Shown: positions 1-8,067 of the stretch, piece after piece | Layout of the letters: every line of letters begins with the position of its first letter | How positions within the stretch are numbered: position 1 is the first letter of the stretch | From: Clostridia bacterium | GTDB lineage: Bacteria > Bacillota > Clostridia > Oscillospirales > RGIG8002 | DNA length: 35,593 nucleotides | Assembly (NCBI GenBank): GCA_017616855.1 | Contig: JAFZXI010000035.1 | Span: 1-35,593, forward strand | Direction: 5' to 3' | Translations under genes and position numbers: made by a program | Notes under the pieces: model-generated | Seen by the model: the letters and a program-made list of their open reading frames with translations, nothing else | Databases searched by the model: none | What the model was told of the DNA's origin: nothing

Positions 1-834
1 GCCGAAAGCGGCGCAGAGCGCGGAGCAGTCGAACCCGCCGTTCGATCTGGCGGAAAGCTTGAATTCGTTATTACCCATATTGCGAAGCAGCGAAGACGCG
101 ACGACGCCGTCGATCTTGCGCAGCTCGCCGGAAAGCCCGTCGTAGTCGTCCTCGGAGTAGTCGTGCAGGTCTATGTAGGAAACGGCGAGTTTTCCGTCGC
201 AGAACAGCTCCATATTATCGTAAAGCTCGCGAATCAGCAGCGCGCGTTCCTTTGAAACGGTCTCAAAGAATATTTTGTTGAGCGCGGCGAAGTCCGCGCC
301 GGCTTCCATCGTTTCGGCGGCGGCGCGCATCGTCTTCGGGGTGTTGTTCTGATAACGGAAACAGCCGGTATCGGTGCTCAGTCCCGCGTAAAGCGCGGTC
401 GCGATCTCCGGCGTCATGGCGACGCCGAGCTCGCCGAGCAGGTCGTAAACTATCTCGCAGGCGGAGCCCGCCTTTTCGTCAAGCAGGGTGAACTTCGCAT
501 AATGCCTGTTGCTCTTGTGGTGGTCGATGCAGAGGTCGGCGCGTTCGCCGTAAGGCGCCAGATCATCCATCAGCGAGAGCTCCGCGATGTCCGCGGCGAT
601 GATGAACTTCGGCTCGAACTCGACCGGAAGGCGCGTTCTGCCCTCCGTTACGGGAAGCAGATTCGGCGTTACCACGTCCGGATTCGCGACGAAGCAGCGT
701 TTGCCGAGCGAGCGGAGCGCGTAAAGTAAGGCAAAGCCGGCGCCGAGGGTGTCCCCGTCGGGCCGCGTATGCGTGATTATCATGATGTCGTCGGCGGCCT
801 TGAGCATTTCCGCCGCGCGTGAAACGTCAGTCAT
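1..834 (-). CDS. nrnA: DHH-family oligoribonuclease / PAP phosphatase NrnA, 3' end outside window
   Basis: Reading leftward from an ATG at 834 the frame stays open to the window edge, giving 278 residues; the C-terminal part (normally the DHHA1 RNA-binding domain) is cut off. The N-terminal DHH motifs are all visible: HTRPDGD at residues 22-28, the AADIAE strand near 80-85 and the IDHHKSN motif with DHH at 104-106, which bind two metals. The family degrades 2-5 nt RNAs and dephosphorylates 3'-phosphoadenosine 5'-phosphate in the cytoplasm. The start overlaps the rbfA stop by 8 bp, so translation is probably coupled. The rbfA-nrnA order is the usual one in Clostridia and Bacilli, where both normally follow infB; here they have their own promoter behind an unrelated ABC operon. 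Confidence 0.93.
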   Translation of the reverse strand, partial: MTDVSRAAEMLKAADDIMIITHTRPDGDTLGAGFALLYALRSLGKRCFVANPDVVTPNLLPVTEGRTRLPVEFEPKFIIAADIAELSLMDDLAPYGERADLCIDHHKSNRHYAKFTLLDEKAGSACEIVYDLLGELGVAMTPEIATALYAGLSTDTGCFRYQNNTPKTMRAAAETMEAGADFAALNKIFFETVSKERALLIRELYDNMELFCDGKLAVSYIDLHDYSEDDYDGLSGELRKIDGVVASSLLRNMGNNEFKLSARSNGGFDCSALCAAFG

Positions 835-1186
835 TCTTATCACCGTTCAGCCCGTCCTCGATGAGCTTCGAGATGCGGGCGCCGTATTCCATCGAGTCGT
901 CCGGAATGAAAACCAGCTCGGGCGTGTGCCGCAGGTCGAGCCGTCTCGAAAGCTCGCCGCGGATAAATCCCTTCGCCGCCTTGAGCGCGGAAACGACCTT
1001 TTCGGTCTTGTCCATGCCGGAAAGCGTGCTGATATACACCTTCGCGACCGCCATGTCCTTCGACATTTCCAGACGCGCGATCGAAATGAACTTGCCGTCA
1101 AGCTCCGGCTTTTTCACTTCCTTGAAGATGGAATCCAGCTCGCGCTTTATGTTTTCGCTTGTATTTCTGAAAGCATGCGATGCCAT
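827..1186 (-). CDS. rbfA: 30S ribosome-binding factor A
   Basis: A 119-residue protein of normal RbfA length. RbfA binds the 30S neck near the 5' end of 16S rRNA and acts in late small-subunit maturation and cold adaptation. The KH-like fold is recognisable: N-terminal ENIKRELDSIFKE helix, the MSKDMAVAKVYIS strand, and the RRLDLRHTPELVFIPDDS segment followed by a C-terminal helix, which is the RbfA signature arrangement. The ATG at 1186 has GGAG 6-9 nt upstream. The gene overlaps nrnA by 8 bp and has a credible promoter at 1262-1289, so the pair forms a separate transcription unit rather than the tail of a nusA-infB operon. Confidence 0.95.
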   Translation of the reverse strand: MASHAFRNTSENIKRELDSIFKEVKKPELDGKFISIARLEMSKDMAVAKVYISTLSGMDKTEKVVSALKAAKGFIRGELSRRLDLRHTPELVFIPDDSMEYGARISKLIEDGLNGDKND

Positions 1187-1261
1187 TTTTACTCCGTTCC
1201 GCGTCTCAAGCTCCGTCCGGGGAGCAAAAGCACACTATAACCCGATTATCTATCACTATAC

Positions 1262-1289
1262 ATTATAGCACTTTTTGTGAGAATATCAA
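1262..1289 (-). promoter_or_regulatory. Sigma-A promoter of rbfA-nrnA
   Basis: Read on the minus strand there is a TTGATA -35 (1284-1289) and a perfect TATAAT -10 (1262-1267) separated by 16 bp in an AT-rich stretch. The predicted start, near 1255, leaves a leader of about 70 nt before the rbfA ATG. Confidence 0.7.
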
Positions 1290-1342
1290 GAAGTATAAAT
1301 AAAAAATATATGATATTTATAAATAATATACAAAAACGCGGA

Positions 1343-2083
1343 TCACTTTCCCTTCGCCCTTCTGCCGAGGAAATAAGCCGCCGCGACGCATACGACCGCG
1401 GCGTAGCCGAACACCCACGCGAGCTCCGGCATTATCCGCCCGAAATCGCCGGAAACGGCGGCGCGGCAGGCGTTCACGGCGTGGACGAACGGGAACAGAT
1501 TCGCTATCTTTTCAAACACTCCGCCGACGAGAGCGAGGTCGAACCATGTGCCGGAAAGCCAGCCGGCGAGGTTCGTCAGCAGCGCGCCGCAGACGCCTCC
1601 GACCTGCTTGACGCCGAGCAGACTGCCCGTAAGCAGTCCGACGCCGGCGAAAAACAGCGCCGCGGGCATTCCGACGACGACCGCGAGCAGCAGCCGGAAC
1701 GACAGAGTCAAGCCGAAGATAAGCCCCGCCGCAAGACATATAACGCTCTGAGCCGCCGCGAGCGCGAGCATCGGGAGCGCGTAGCCCGCGATGAGCTCCG
1801 CTGGCTTCATCGGCGAGGAATACAGGCGCACGGCGAAGGAACTTTCCCTGTCGCCCGCGACGAGCGTTCCGGAAAAGAGCGCGATGAACGCGTATCCGAA
1901 GACGCAGAGCGCCGGAGCGAGCGATTCGACGTTATATATCGTCATCCCGGACGGGATATTCGACTGAATTACCGATAGCAGTATCAGCAGCACGAGCGGA
2001 AAGCCCAGCCCGAAAAACAGATTTATCGGGTCGCGCAGGACCTCCTTGAAATTGCGAGAGGAAAACTTCAACGTTCTTTTCAT
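1343..2083 (-). CDS. ABC-2 type transporter permease
   Basis: A 246-residue polytopic membrane protein with about six hydrophobic segments (roughly residues 20-40, 55-76, 97-124, 130-153, 160-178 and 222-240) and a short basic C-terminus. This matches the ABC-2 permease family, which exports drugs, peptides or polysaccharide intermediates with a separate ATPase. Its ATG at 2083 overlaps the stop of the ATPase gene in an ATGA arrangement, which indicates coupled translation and a shared complex. The substrate cannot be read from the sequence. The small AbrB-like regulator at the head of the operon suggests inducible export, for example of an antimicrobial. Confidence 0.88.
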   Translation of the reverse strand: MKRTLKFSSRNFKEVLRDPINLFFGLGFPLVLLILLSVIQSNIPSGMTIYNVESLAPALCVFGYAFIALFSGTLVAGDRESSFAVRLYSSPMKPAELIAGYALPMLALAAAQSVICLAAGLIFGLTLSFRLLLAVVVGMPAALFFAGVGLLTGSLLGVKQVGGVCGALLTNLAGWLSGTWFDLALVGGVFEKIANLFPFVHAVNACRAAVSGDFGRIMPELAWVFGYAAVVCVAAAYFLGRRAKGK

Positions 2084-2811
2084 ATCGCGCCCTCCCCCGC
2101 TATTGCGACGAACGCGTCCTCGAGCTTATCCGCGCCGGTCTGCGCGAGCAGCTCCGCGACGGAGCCGACCGCCTTCACGCGGCCTTTTGCCATAACGGCG
2201 ACGCGGTCGGCAAGCGCCTCCGCCTCCTCCATGTAATGCGTGGTCAGCACTATAGCGGTCTCGCCGCGAAGCCCCTCGATAACGCGCCAGAGCTCGCGGC
2301 GCGCGAGCACGTCGAGCCCGAGCGTCGGCTCGTCCAGAAACAGCACCTTCGGCTCCGAAATCAGCGCCATGGCGATGCTCAGGCGGCGCTGCATGCCGCC
2401 GGAAAGCTTCTTCGCGCGGCGGTCCGCCTCGTCGGTCAGACCGAGCGCGGAGATAAGCTCCGCCGCCCTGCGCTTCGCCTCCGGTTTGTCAGCGCCGGAG
2501 ATGCCGGCGATGAACTCGAGGTTTTCGCGCACGGTCAGGTTTTTCGCCACCGCGGTCTCCTGCGGGGAAACGGCGACGACGGACTTCACCTGCGCGTTCT
2601 GCGTCACGACGTCGAAGCCCTCTACGGCGGCGCTGCCCTCCGACGGCGGGAGCACGCCGCAGAGCATGCGGACGGTAGTCGTTTTGCCGGCGCCGTTGAC
2701 GCCGAGCAGCGCGAGGAGCTCGCCCCGCTCGACGCTCAGCTCGTCGATATCGACGGCGAGCTTGTCTCCGAAGCGGCGTTTGAGGCCGCGTATCTCTATC
2801 GCCTTGCTCAT
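2080..2811 (-). CDS. ABC transporter ATP-binding protein
   Basis: A 243-residue nucleotide-binding subunit that powers the adjacent permease. Walker A GVNGAGKTT lies at 37-45, the Q-loop glutamine at 84, the LSGGMQ signature at 136-141, Walker B VLFLDE at 156-161 and the switch histidine at 192, so it should be active. The frame is open further upstream to 3072, but that extension overlaps the AbrB gene out of frame. The ATG at 2811 is preferred because it forms a 4-bp ATGA overlap with the AbrB stop and begins exactly where ABC homology begins (MSKAIEIRGLKRRFG). The DrrA/CcmA-like subfamily is most likely. Confidence 0.92.
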   Translation of the reverse strand: MSKAIEIRGLKRRFGDKLAVDIDELSVERGELLALLGVNGAGKTTTVRMLCGVLPPSEGSAAVEGFDVVTQNAQVKSVVAVSPQETAVAKNLTVRENLEFIAGISGADKPEAKRRAAELISALGLTDEADRRAKKLSGGMQRRLSIAMALISEPKVLFLDEPTLGLDVLARRELWRVIEGLRGETAIVLTTHYMEEAEALADRVAVMAKGRVKAVGSVAELLAQTGADKLEDAFVAIAGEGAI

Positions 2812-3017
2812 CTTTCCGCCTCCATCGCCTTCGACAGCATACGCAGCAGCTCGTCGTTGGTTATCACCGCGAGCCCGCTTTTCGCGTCGCCGAGCATCAT
2901 CAAAGTATCGCCGGGCGCGATGCCGAAGCAGTCGCGCGCTTCCTTGGGGATAACGATCTGCCCCTTGGTCCCGACCTTGACGGTGCCGAAAATGTATTTT
3001 CCGTCGCGTTCTGTCAT
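2808..3017 (-). CDS. AbrB/MazE/SpoVT-family transcriptional regulator
   Basis: A 69-residue protein with the swapped-hairpin AbrB DNA-binding domain: GTVKVGTKGQIVIPKEARDC at about 11-30 is the characteristic VGTKGQIVIPKEAR core, followed by FGIAPGDTLMML. Dimers of such proteins bind palindromic AT-rich operators. The ATG at 3017 follows a strong GGAGGTA site; upstream codons in frame lie within the promoter and are rejected. The gene heads an operon with the two ABC genes, overlapping the ATPase by 4 bp. Two tandem 16-bp palindromes at its own promoter make autoregulation likely. It could in principle be an antitoxin, but no toxin gene is adjacent. Confidence 0.9.
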   Translation of the reverse strand: MTERDGKYIFGTVKVGTKGQIVIPKEARDCFGIAPGDTLMMLGDAKSGLAVITNDELLRMLSKAMEAER

Positions 3018-3033
3018 AATTACCTCCGTTGCG

Positions 3034-3067
3034 GTATGATTTGTTATACTTGTATGAATAGTTATAC
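3034..3067 (-). promoter_or_regulatory. Tandem 16-bp palindromic operators
   Basis: Two near-identical imperfect palindromes, GTATGATTTGTTATAC (3034-3049) and GTATGAATAGTTATAC (3052-3067), sit 18 bp apart, just under two helical turns. The second covers the -10 hexamer and the first covers the start of the leader. This is the geometry expected for repression by a dimeric regulator, most simply the AbrB-like product encoded immediately downstream. Confidence 0.7.
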
Positions 3068-3089
3068 CACATTTACCCGCCGGAGTCAA
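3061..3089 (-). promoter_or_regulatory. Sigma-A promoter of the AbrB-ABC operon
   Basis: On the minus strand TTGACT (3084-3089) and TATAAC (3061-3066) are separated by exactly 17 bp. The predicted transcription start, near 3053, lies inside the operator pair at 3034-3067. Confidence 0.8.
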
Positions 3090-3172
3090 GCGGTAAACGG
3101 CATTTTTCTCTTGTAATTTCCCCCCCGATATGGTAACATAATCTTGCAAATAATTCGCGGGAGGAATAACGA

Positions 3173-4675
3173 ATGACCACTCAGGAAGCACTTGAAAAAT
3201 ACGCCGCGCAGGAAAAGGCGCTTTTCGCGCTGCAGCACGCGGGCGCGATGATCTTTTACGACGGAGTGACCTCCGCGCCGAAGGGCTCTGCGGGCGTCCG
3301 CGCTTCGACGACGGGCGAGCTTACGCGCATGTCATATCAGCTCTCGACCTCGCCGGAAACGATTGAAATAATAAGCACCCTCGCCTCCGATATCGACTCG
3401 CTCGACCCGATAATGAAGCGCAAAATATCCGAAGCCGTGCGCAGTCTCGAGCGCATACGCCGCGTTCCGGAGGAGGTTTTGGTCGAATATTCGCAGCTCT
3501 CCACCGAGTCCGACGCGGTATGGCACGAGGCGAAGGAGAAGAGCGATTTCGCCATGTTCGAGCCGTATCTGCAGAGGATGTTCGATATGACGAAGAAGAT
3601 CGCGCAGTACAAAGAGCCGGATATGGACCCCTACGACGCGTCGATGGACGACTATGAGCGCGGACTGACGCGCGAGACCTGCGACGCCTTCTTCGCCGGA
3701 CTGCGCGAAAACCTCGTGCCGCTGATAAACGAAGTCGCCGCCCACGCCGACAGAGTGAACGACGCGCCGCTGAAGCGCATTTACCCCGTCGAAAAGCAGC
3801 GCAAGTTCTCCGCTTTCGTGATGGGGCTGATGGGCATCGACCCCGACCACTGCGTGCTCGGCGAAACGGAACACCCCTTCACCATCGACTTCACGCGCGA
3901 CGACGTCCGCATCACGACGCACTATCACGAAGACAGCTTCGCTTCTTCGATGTATTCGGTCATACACGAGGGCGGCCACGCGCTCTACGAGCTGCACACG
4001 GGCAGGGAGCTCGCGGGCAGCATGCTCGGCGGCGGCGCTTCTATGGCGATACACGAGAGTCAGTCGCGCTTTTACGAGAATATCATCGGGCGCAGCCGCG
4101 AGTTCTGCTCCCTCGTCTACCCCTGGCTGAAGCGCGAGTTCGCGCCCAACCTCGACGACGTCAGCGAGGACGATTTCTACCGCATGATAAACAAATCCGA
4201 GCCGTCGCTGATACGCACGGAGGCGGACGAGCTGACCTACTGCATGCACGTCATGGTGCGCTACGAGCTGGAAAAGCGCATGTTCACGGGCGAGCTGAAG
4301 GCGAAGGACCTCCCCGCCGAGTGGAACCGCATGTATAAAGAATACCTCGGCATCGATGTACCGGACGACAGGCGCGGAGTGCTCCAGGATTCCCACTGGG
4401 CGGACGGCAACATCGGCTATTTCCCCTCCTACGCCATCGGCTCCGCCTACGGCGGACAGTATATCGAGCGCATCAACCGCGACTTCGACCTTTTCGCCGC
4501 GGTCAGGGAGGGCGATTTCGCCCGTATCAACGGCTGGCTCGAGGAGCACATATGGAAGTTCGGGCGTATGCTCGATCCCGTGCCGCTGTTCGAGTCGGTC
4601 TGCGGCAAGTTCGACGTGAGCCATTACGTCAAGTACCTCAGAGACAAGTTCTCCGACGTTTACAGACTGGGATAA
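3173..4675 (+). CDS. M32 family metallocarboxypeptidase (carboxypeptidase Taq type)
   Basis: A 500-residue cytoplasmic zinc carboxypeptidase of normal M32 length. The zinc site is HEGGH at 265-269 with a third ligand glutamate in HESQSR (E295). The family-specific HPF (235-237), the DVRITTHYHED stretch (244-254) and the IGSAYGGQY region near the C-terminus are also present, so the enzyme should be active. It removes C-terminal residues from peptides with broad specificity. There is no signal peptide. The ATG at 3173 has GGGAGG about 9 nt upstream. It is monocistronic and divergent from the AbrB operon. A weak promoter, TTGTAA (3111-3116) with TAACAT 17 bp later, is possible. A U-tract hairpin at 4982-5011 would end the transcript after the palindromic composite. 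Confidence 0.95.
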   Translation: MTTQEALEKYAAQEKALFALQHAGAMIFYDGVTSAPKGSAGVRASTTGELTRMSYQLSTSPETIEIISTLASDIDSLDPIMKRKISEAVRSLERIRRVPEEVLVEYSQLSTESDAVWHEAKEKSDFAMFEPYLQRMFDMTKKIAQYKEPDMDPYDASMDDYERGLTRETCDAFFAGLRENLVPLINEVAAHADRVNDAPLKRIYPVEKQRKFSAFVMGLMGIDPDHCVLGETEHPFTIDFTRDDVRITTHYHEDSFASSMYSVIHEGGHALYELHTGRELAGSMLGGGASMAIHESQSRFYENIIGRSREFCSLVYPWLKREFAPNLDDVSEDDFYRMINKSEPSLIRTEADELTYCMHVMVRYELEKRMFTGELKAKDLPAEWNRMYKEYLGIDVPDDRRGVLQDSHWADGNIGYFPSYAIGSAYGGQYIERINRDFDLFAAVREGDFARINGWLEEHIWKFGRMLDPVPLFESVCGKFDVSHYVKYLRDKFSDVYRLG

Positions 4676-4736
4676 GCAAAAAGGCGGATACGGTAAAAGC
4701 GCGCCCCTCTGGGCGTGCAAATCAGGGATACGCCGG

Positions 4737-4845
4737 TCTTAAAAAAGGATCTTTTCGCGCCGGTCTGCGTTGAAGCCACTTGAAATACATCAAGTATTTC
4801 TTCGCGTCTTCGCCTTGCCCGACACAAAAATCTCTCTTTTTAAGA
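4737..4845. repeat. 109-bp palindromic element, copy P1
   Basis: Its ends pair (TCTTAAAAA with TTTTTAAGA) and its exact centre is the hairpin GAAATAC-ATCAA-GTATTTC at 4782-4800. The core ATAC-N5-GTAT and the flank TTCGCCTTG are shared with the copy at 35057-35164, where GCCTTG also follows the core. The outer stem sequences differ between the copies while pairing is kept. Confidence 0.7.
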
Positions 4846-4854
4846 TGCGGAGCA

Positions 4855-4963
4855 GTTTTGAACGAGCTGTTTATCGTTCAGGCAAAACAACAAAACACAG
4901 GTCATACTGGATGTATGGCCTGTGTTTTTTGTGAAGCATGGGCGGGAAACAGTCGTTCAAAAC
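4855..4963. repeat. 109-bp palindromic element, copy P2
   Basis: Terminal arms GTTTTGAACGAGCTGTTT (4855-4872) and AAACAGTCGTTCAAAAC (4947-4963) are inverted repeats, nearly the same as those of the copy at 35057-35164. The central hairpin (about 4894-4926) has a 14-bp stem, AACACAGGTCATAC paired with GTATGGCCTGTGTT, a TGGAT loop and a run of T, so it could also terminate transcription on the plus strand. Confidence 0.75.
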
Positions 4964-4981
4964 CCGACTTATCCCTAATTT

Positions 4982-5011
4982 GCGCGCCCTTCGCGGGACG
5001 CGCTTTTTCTT
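4982..5011 (+). terminator. Rho-independent terminator after the M32 gene
   Basis: GCGCGCCC pairs with GGGACGCGC (one bulged A) around a 5-nt loop, followed by TTTTTCTTT. It coincides with the right-hand hairpin of the composite inverted repeat. Confidence 0.6.
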
Positions 5012-5056
5012 TCGCTCTCCAAATGTGATTTTTTTTTGAAAAAAACTCAATATCTA

Positions 5057-5085
5057 TTGCAAAATCGGATACAATGTATTAAAAT
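5057..5085 (+). promoter_or_regulatory. Sigma-A promoter of groES-groEL
   Basis: TTGCAA (5057-5062) and TAAAAT (5080-5085) are spaced 17 bp apart. The start site would fall at the left arm of the CIRCE element, the standard HrcA-repressed arrangement. Confidence 0.7.
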
Positions 5086-5090
5086 ACCAT

Positions 5091-5117
5091 TTGGCACTCG
5101 GAGGTAAAGAGTGCTAA
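5091..5117 (+). promoter_or_regulatory. CIRCE operator (HrcA binding site)
   Basis: TTGGCACTC, nine bases, GAGTGCTAA. This matches the CIRCE consensus TTAGCACTC-N9-GAGTGCTAA with a single substitution in the left arm. It shows heat-shock control of the chaperonin operon by HrcA, whose gene is not in the window. Confidence 0.95.
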
Positions 5118-5193
5118 AACCACCGCGTTTGAATTGTTGAATCCAACAAATTAAGCGCCGACAGAGTTAATAATCTTCAAAGGAGGAAAAGAT

Positions 5194-5478
5194 ATGAAAA
5201 TCATTCCGTTGCTCGACAGAGTCGTACTCAAAATGACCGAGCAGGAAGAAACCACCAAGAGCGGCATCGTGCTCCCCGGCTCCGCGCAGGAGAAGCCCCA
5301 GGTCGCGGAAGTCATCGAGGTCGGTCCCGGCGGCACCGTCGACGGCAAGGAAGTCGTCATGCAGGTCGCGAAGGGCGACAGGGTCATCACTTCCAAGTAT
5401 TCCGGCACCGAGATAAAGCTGGACGGCGAAGAATACATCATCGTCCGCCAGTCCGACATTCTCGCGGTCGTCAAGTAA
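5194..5478 (+). CDS. groES: Co-chaperonin GroES (Hsp10)
   Basis: A 94-residue co-chaperonin of normal length that caps the GroEL ring and closes the folding chamber. Family landmarks are the N-terminal PLLDRVVLK strand, the mobile loop EETTKSGIVLPGSAQEK (about residues 17-33), which contacts GroEL, and the C-terminal DGEEYIIVRQSDILAVVK. The ATG at 5194 follows AAAGGAGG. It precedes groEL by 21 bp and is controlled by the CIRCE operator at 5091-5117. Confidence 0.98.
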   Translation: MKIIPLLDRVVLKMTEQEETTKSGIVLPGSAQEKPQVAEVIEVGPGGTVDGKEVVMQVAKGDRVITSKYSGTEIKLDGEEYIIVRQSDILAVVK

Positions 5479-7128
<1,650 letters not shown>

Positions 7129-7153
7129 GAGTAACGCTGACAAGTTATAAAAA

Positions 7154-7186
7154 CGACACCCGACCTTGCGGCCGGGTGCCGTTTTT
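7154..7186 (+). terminator. Rho-independent terminator of groES-groEL
   Basis: A GC-rich stem (CGACACCCGACC with the GGCCGGGTGCCG arm, two mismatches) and a short TTGC loop are followed by GTTTTTATGT. Confidence 0.85.
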
Positions 7187-7205
7187 ATGTGTGTTTTTTC
7201 GCGTC

Positions 7206-7448
7206 ATCCCGAGGGCAACGCCCGAGGGATCCCCTGTCAGGAATGATATATCACGCAAGCGTGATATGATATACGGCGTAAAGCCGTATGATATATTTGC
7301 CTAAAGTCAAATATGATATACTCGCTTTGCGAGTATTAAGGAACAAATCGCCTGCGGCGATTTGAATAATTCAAAGCGGCCCCCTTTCGGGAGCCGCTTT
7401 GTTCGATAACATTCGCGCAGCGAATATATCATATCGCGTCAGCGATAT
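7206..7448. repeat. Array of short hairpins with variable stems
   Basis: The 445-bp gap after groEL has no gene. It contains consecutive small palindromes: 7206-7230 (ATCCC..GGGAT), 7248-7267 (ATATCACGC-AA-GCGTGATAT), 7271-7289 (ATACGGC/GCCGTAT), 7293-7314 (ATATTTG/CAAATAT), 7318-7336 (ATACTCGC-TTT-GCGAGTAT), 7344-7364 (CAAATCGCC/GGCGATTTG), 7373-7400 (AAAGCGGC/GCCGCTTT), 7411-7425 (ATTCGC/GCGAAT) and 7431-7448 (ATATCGC/GCGATAT). Many are joined by ATGATATA-like linkers. The stems differ in sequence but most keep an AT-rich base and a GC-rich tip, so this is a set of structurally, not sequence-, repeated units. Confidence 0.75.
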
Positions 7449-7525
7449 ATCATGACAAGCGCCAGAAGCGTGGCAATTATGCGCTTTTTCATTCTATCAC
7501 TCTTTCGTTATGGGGTATTTATGAC

Positions 7526-7555
7526 GGGAAGGACGGTCGACAGATCGTCCTTCCC
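7526..7555 (-). terminator. Hairpin at the end of the LytTR operon
   Basis: GGGAAGGACG and CGTCCTTCCC form a perfect 10-bp stem 19 bp past the lipoprotein stop. There is no clear U-tract on the minus strand, so it may be an RNA-stabilising hairpin rather than an intrinsic terminator. Confidence 0.45.
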
Positions 7556-7573
7556 CATTCGCTGTTTCGCTGT

Positions 7574-8011
7574 TTAGAATTCGGTGACCTCGGTGGCTTT
7601 GATGAGGTCGTCGCCGTAGTAGATCTCAACGGCGTCGCCGACCTTGACGCTGAGATTATCCGAGAAGCCCGTGAAAGCGTTCTGGGCGCGGGACGTGTTG
7701 GCGGCGATTTCCGTCTCGAGCGAGAGGAGTCTGTGCACAACGCCGTCGGAGGTCTTGATGGCGAACTTCGAGAGGTCGACCTTGATCGCCGCGTCGGTGC
7801 TGTTCGCAAACACGACCTGGAGGTTGGGGGTCTCGCCGACCATTTCCAGGGAGATGGACTTGACCTGAACGCCGTTGATCATATAGGGCTCGCCGTCATC
7901 GGTCGTCGGAGCGGTGCCGTTGTTCGTCTTGTCGCAGGCGGCGAAGCAGAGCGCCGTGAGAGCGACGAGCACGATGGCCAGGATAATACGGATAATGCTG
8001 TTTTTCTTCAT
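7574..8011 (-). CDS. Small predicted lipoprotein of unknown function
   Basis: The product has 145 residues. A basic N-terminus (MKKNSIIR), a hydrophobic segment and the sequence CFAAC ending at Cys26 form a slightly atypical lipobox, so the mature protein is probably tethered to the outer face of the membrane. The remainder (about 27-145) is predicted beta-rich and resembles DUF4352-type extracytoplasmic Ig-like domains, but I do not recognise a specific family. The internal ATG at 8011 is preferred over an upstream one at 8056 because it directly precedes the signal peptide and has GAAGG 8 nt upstream. It is the last gene of the LytTR operon, 56 bp after the HEATH-motif membrane protein. Confidence 0.8.
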   Translation of the reverse strand: MKKNSIIRIILAIVLVALTALCFAACDKTNNGTAPTTDDGEPYMINGVQVKSISLEMVGETPNLQVVFANSTDAAIKVDLSKFAIKTSDGVVHRLLSLETEIAANTSRAQNAFTGFSDNLSVKVGDAVEIYYGDDLIKATEVTEF

Positions 8012-8067
8012 TTCGATGCCTTCTTTCTTTGAGTTCAGAGACTTTTGAAAAGCCATTCAAGCATTTA

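Larger units (their letters stand above)
4699..5003. repeat. 305-bp composite inverted-repeat element with two internal palindromes
   Basis: The 518-bp gap between the M32 gene and groES contains no credible gene. It holds a symmetric structure: hairpin H1 (4699-4718, GCGCGCCC/GGGCGTGC), a 26-bp arm (4711-4736), palindrome P1 (4737-4845), nine bases, palindrome P2 (4855-4963), the inverse 26-bp arm (4964-4989, 22 of 26 matching) and hairpin H2 (4982-5003). No transposase is present, so it is MITE-like in form. The GCGGAGCAGTTTTGA junction next to P2 recurs beside the copy in the purA leader. Confidence 0.75.

Noticed and set aside
2812-3072. N-terminal extension of the ABC ATPase to an ATG at 3072
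   Set aside because: It overlaps the AbrB gene out of frame and lies upstream of the predicted transcription start; the ATGA-coupled start at 2811 fits the family.
4780-5028. Possible small plus-strand protein of 82 residues after the M32 gene
   Set aside because: The frame runs through the palindromes P1/P2 and the terminator, and a similar frame occurs at P3 only because the repeat is shared. There is no ribosome site.
7248-7448. CRISPR-like array
   Set aside because: There is no constant direct repeat and no regular spacer length; each unit is a different palindrome.
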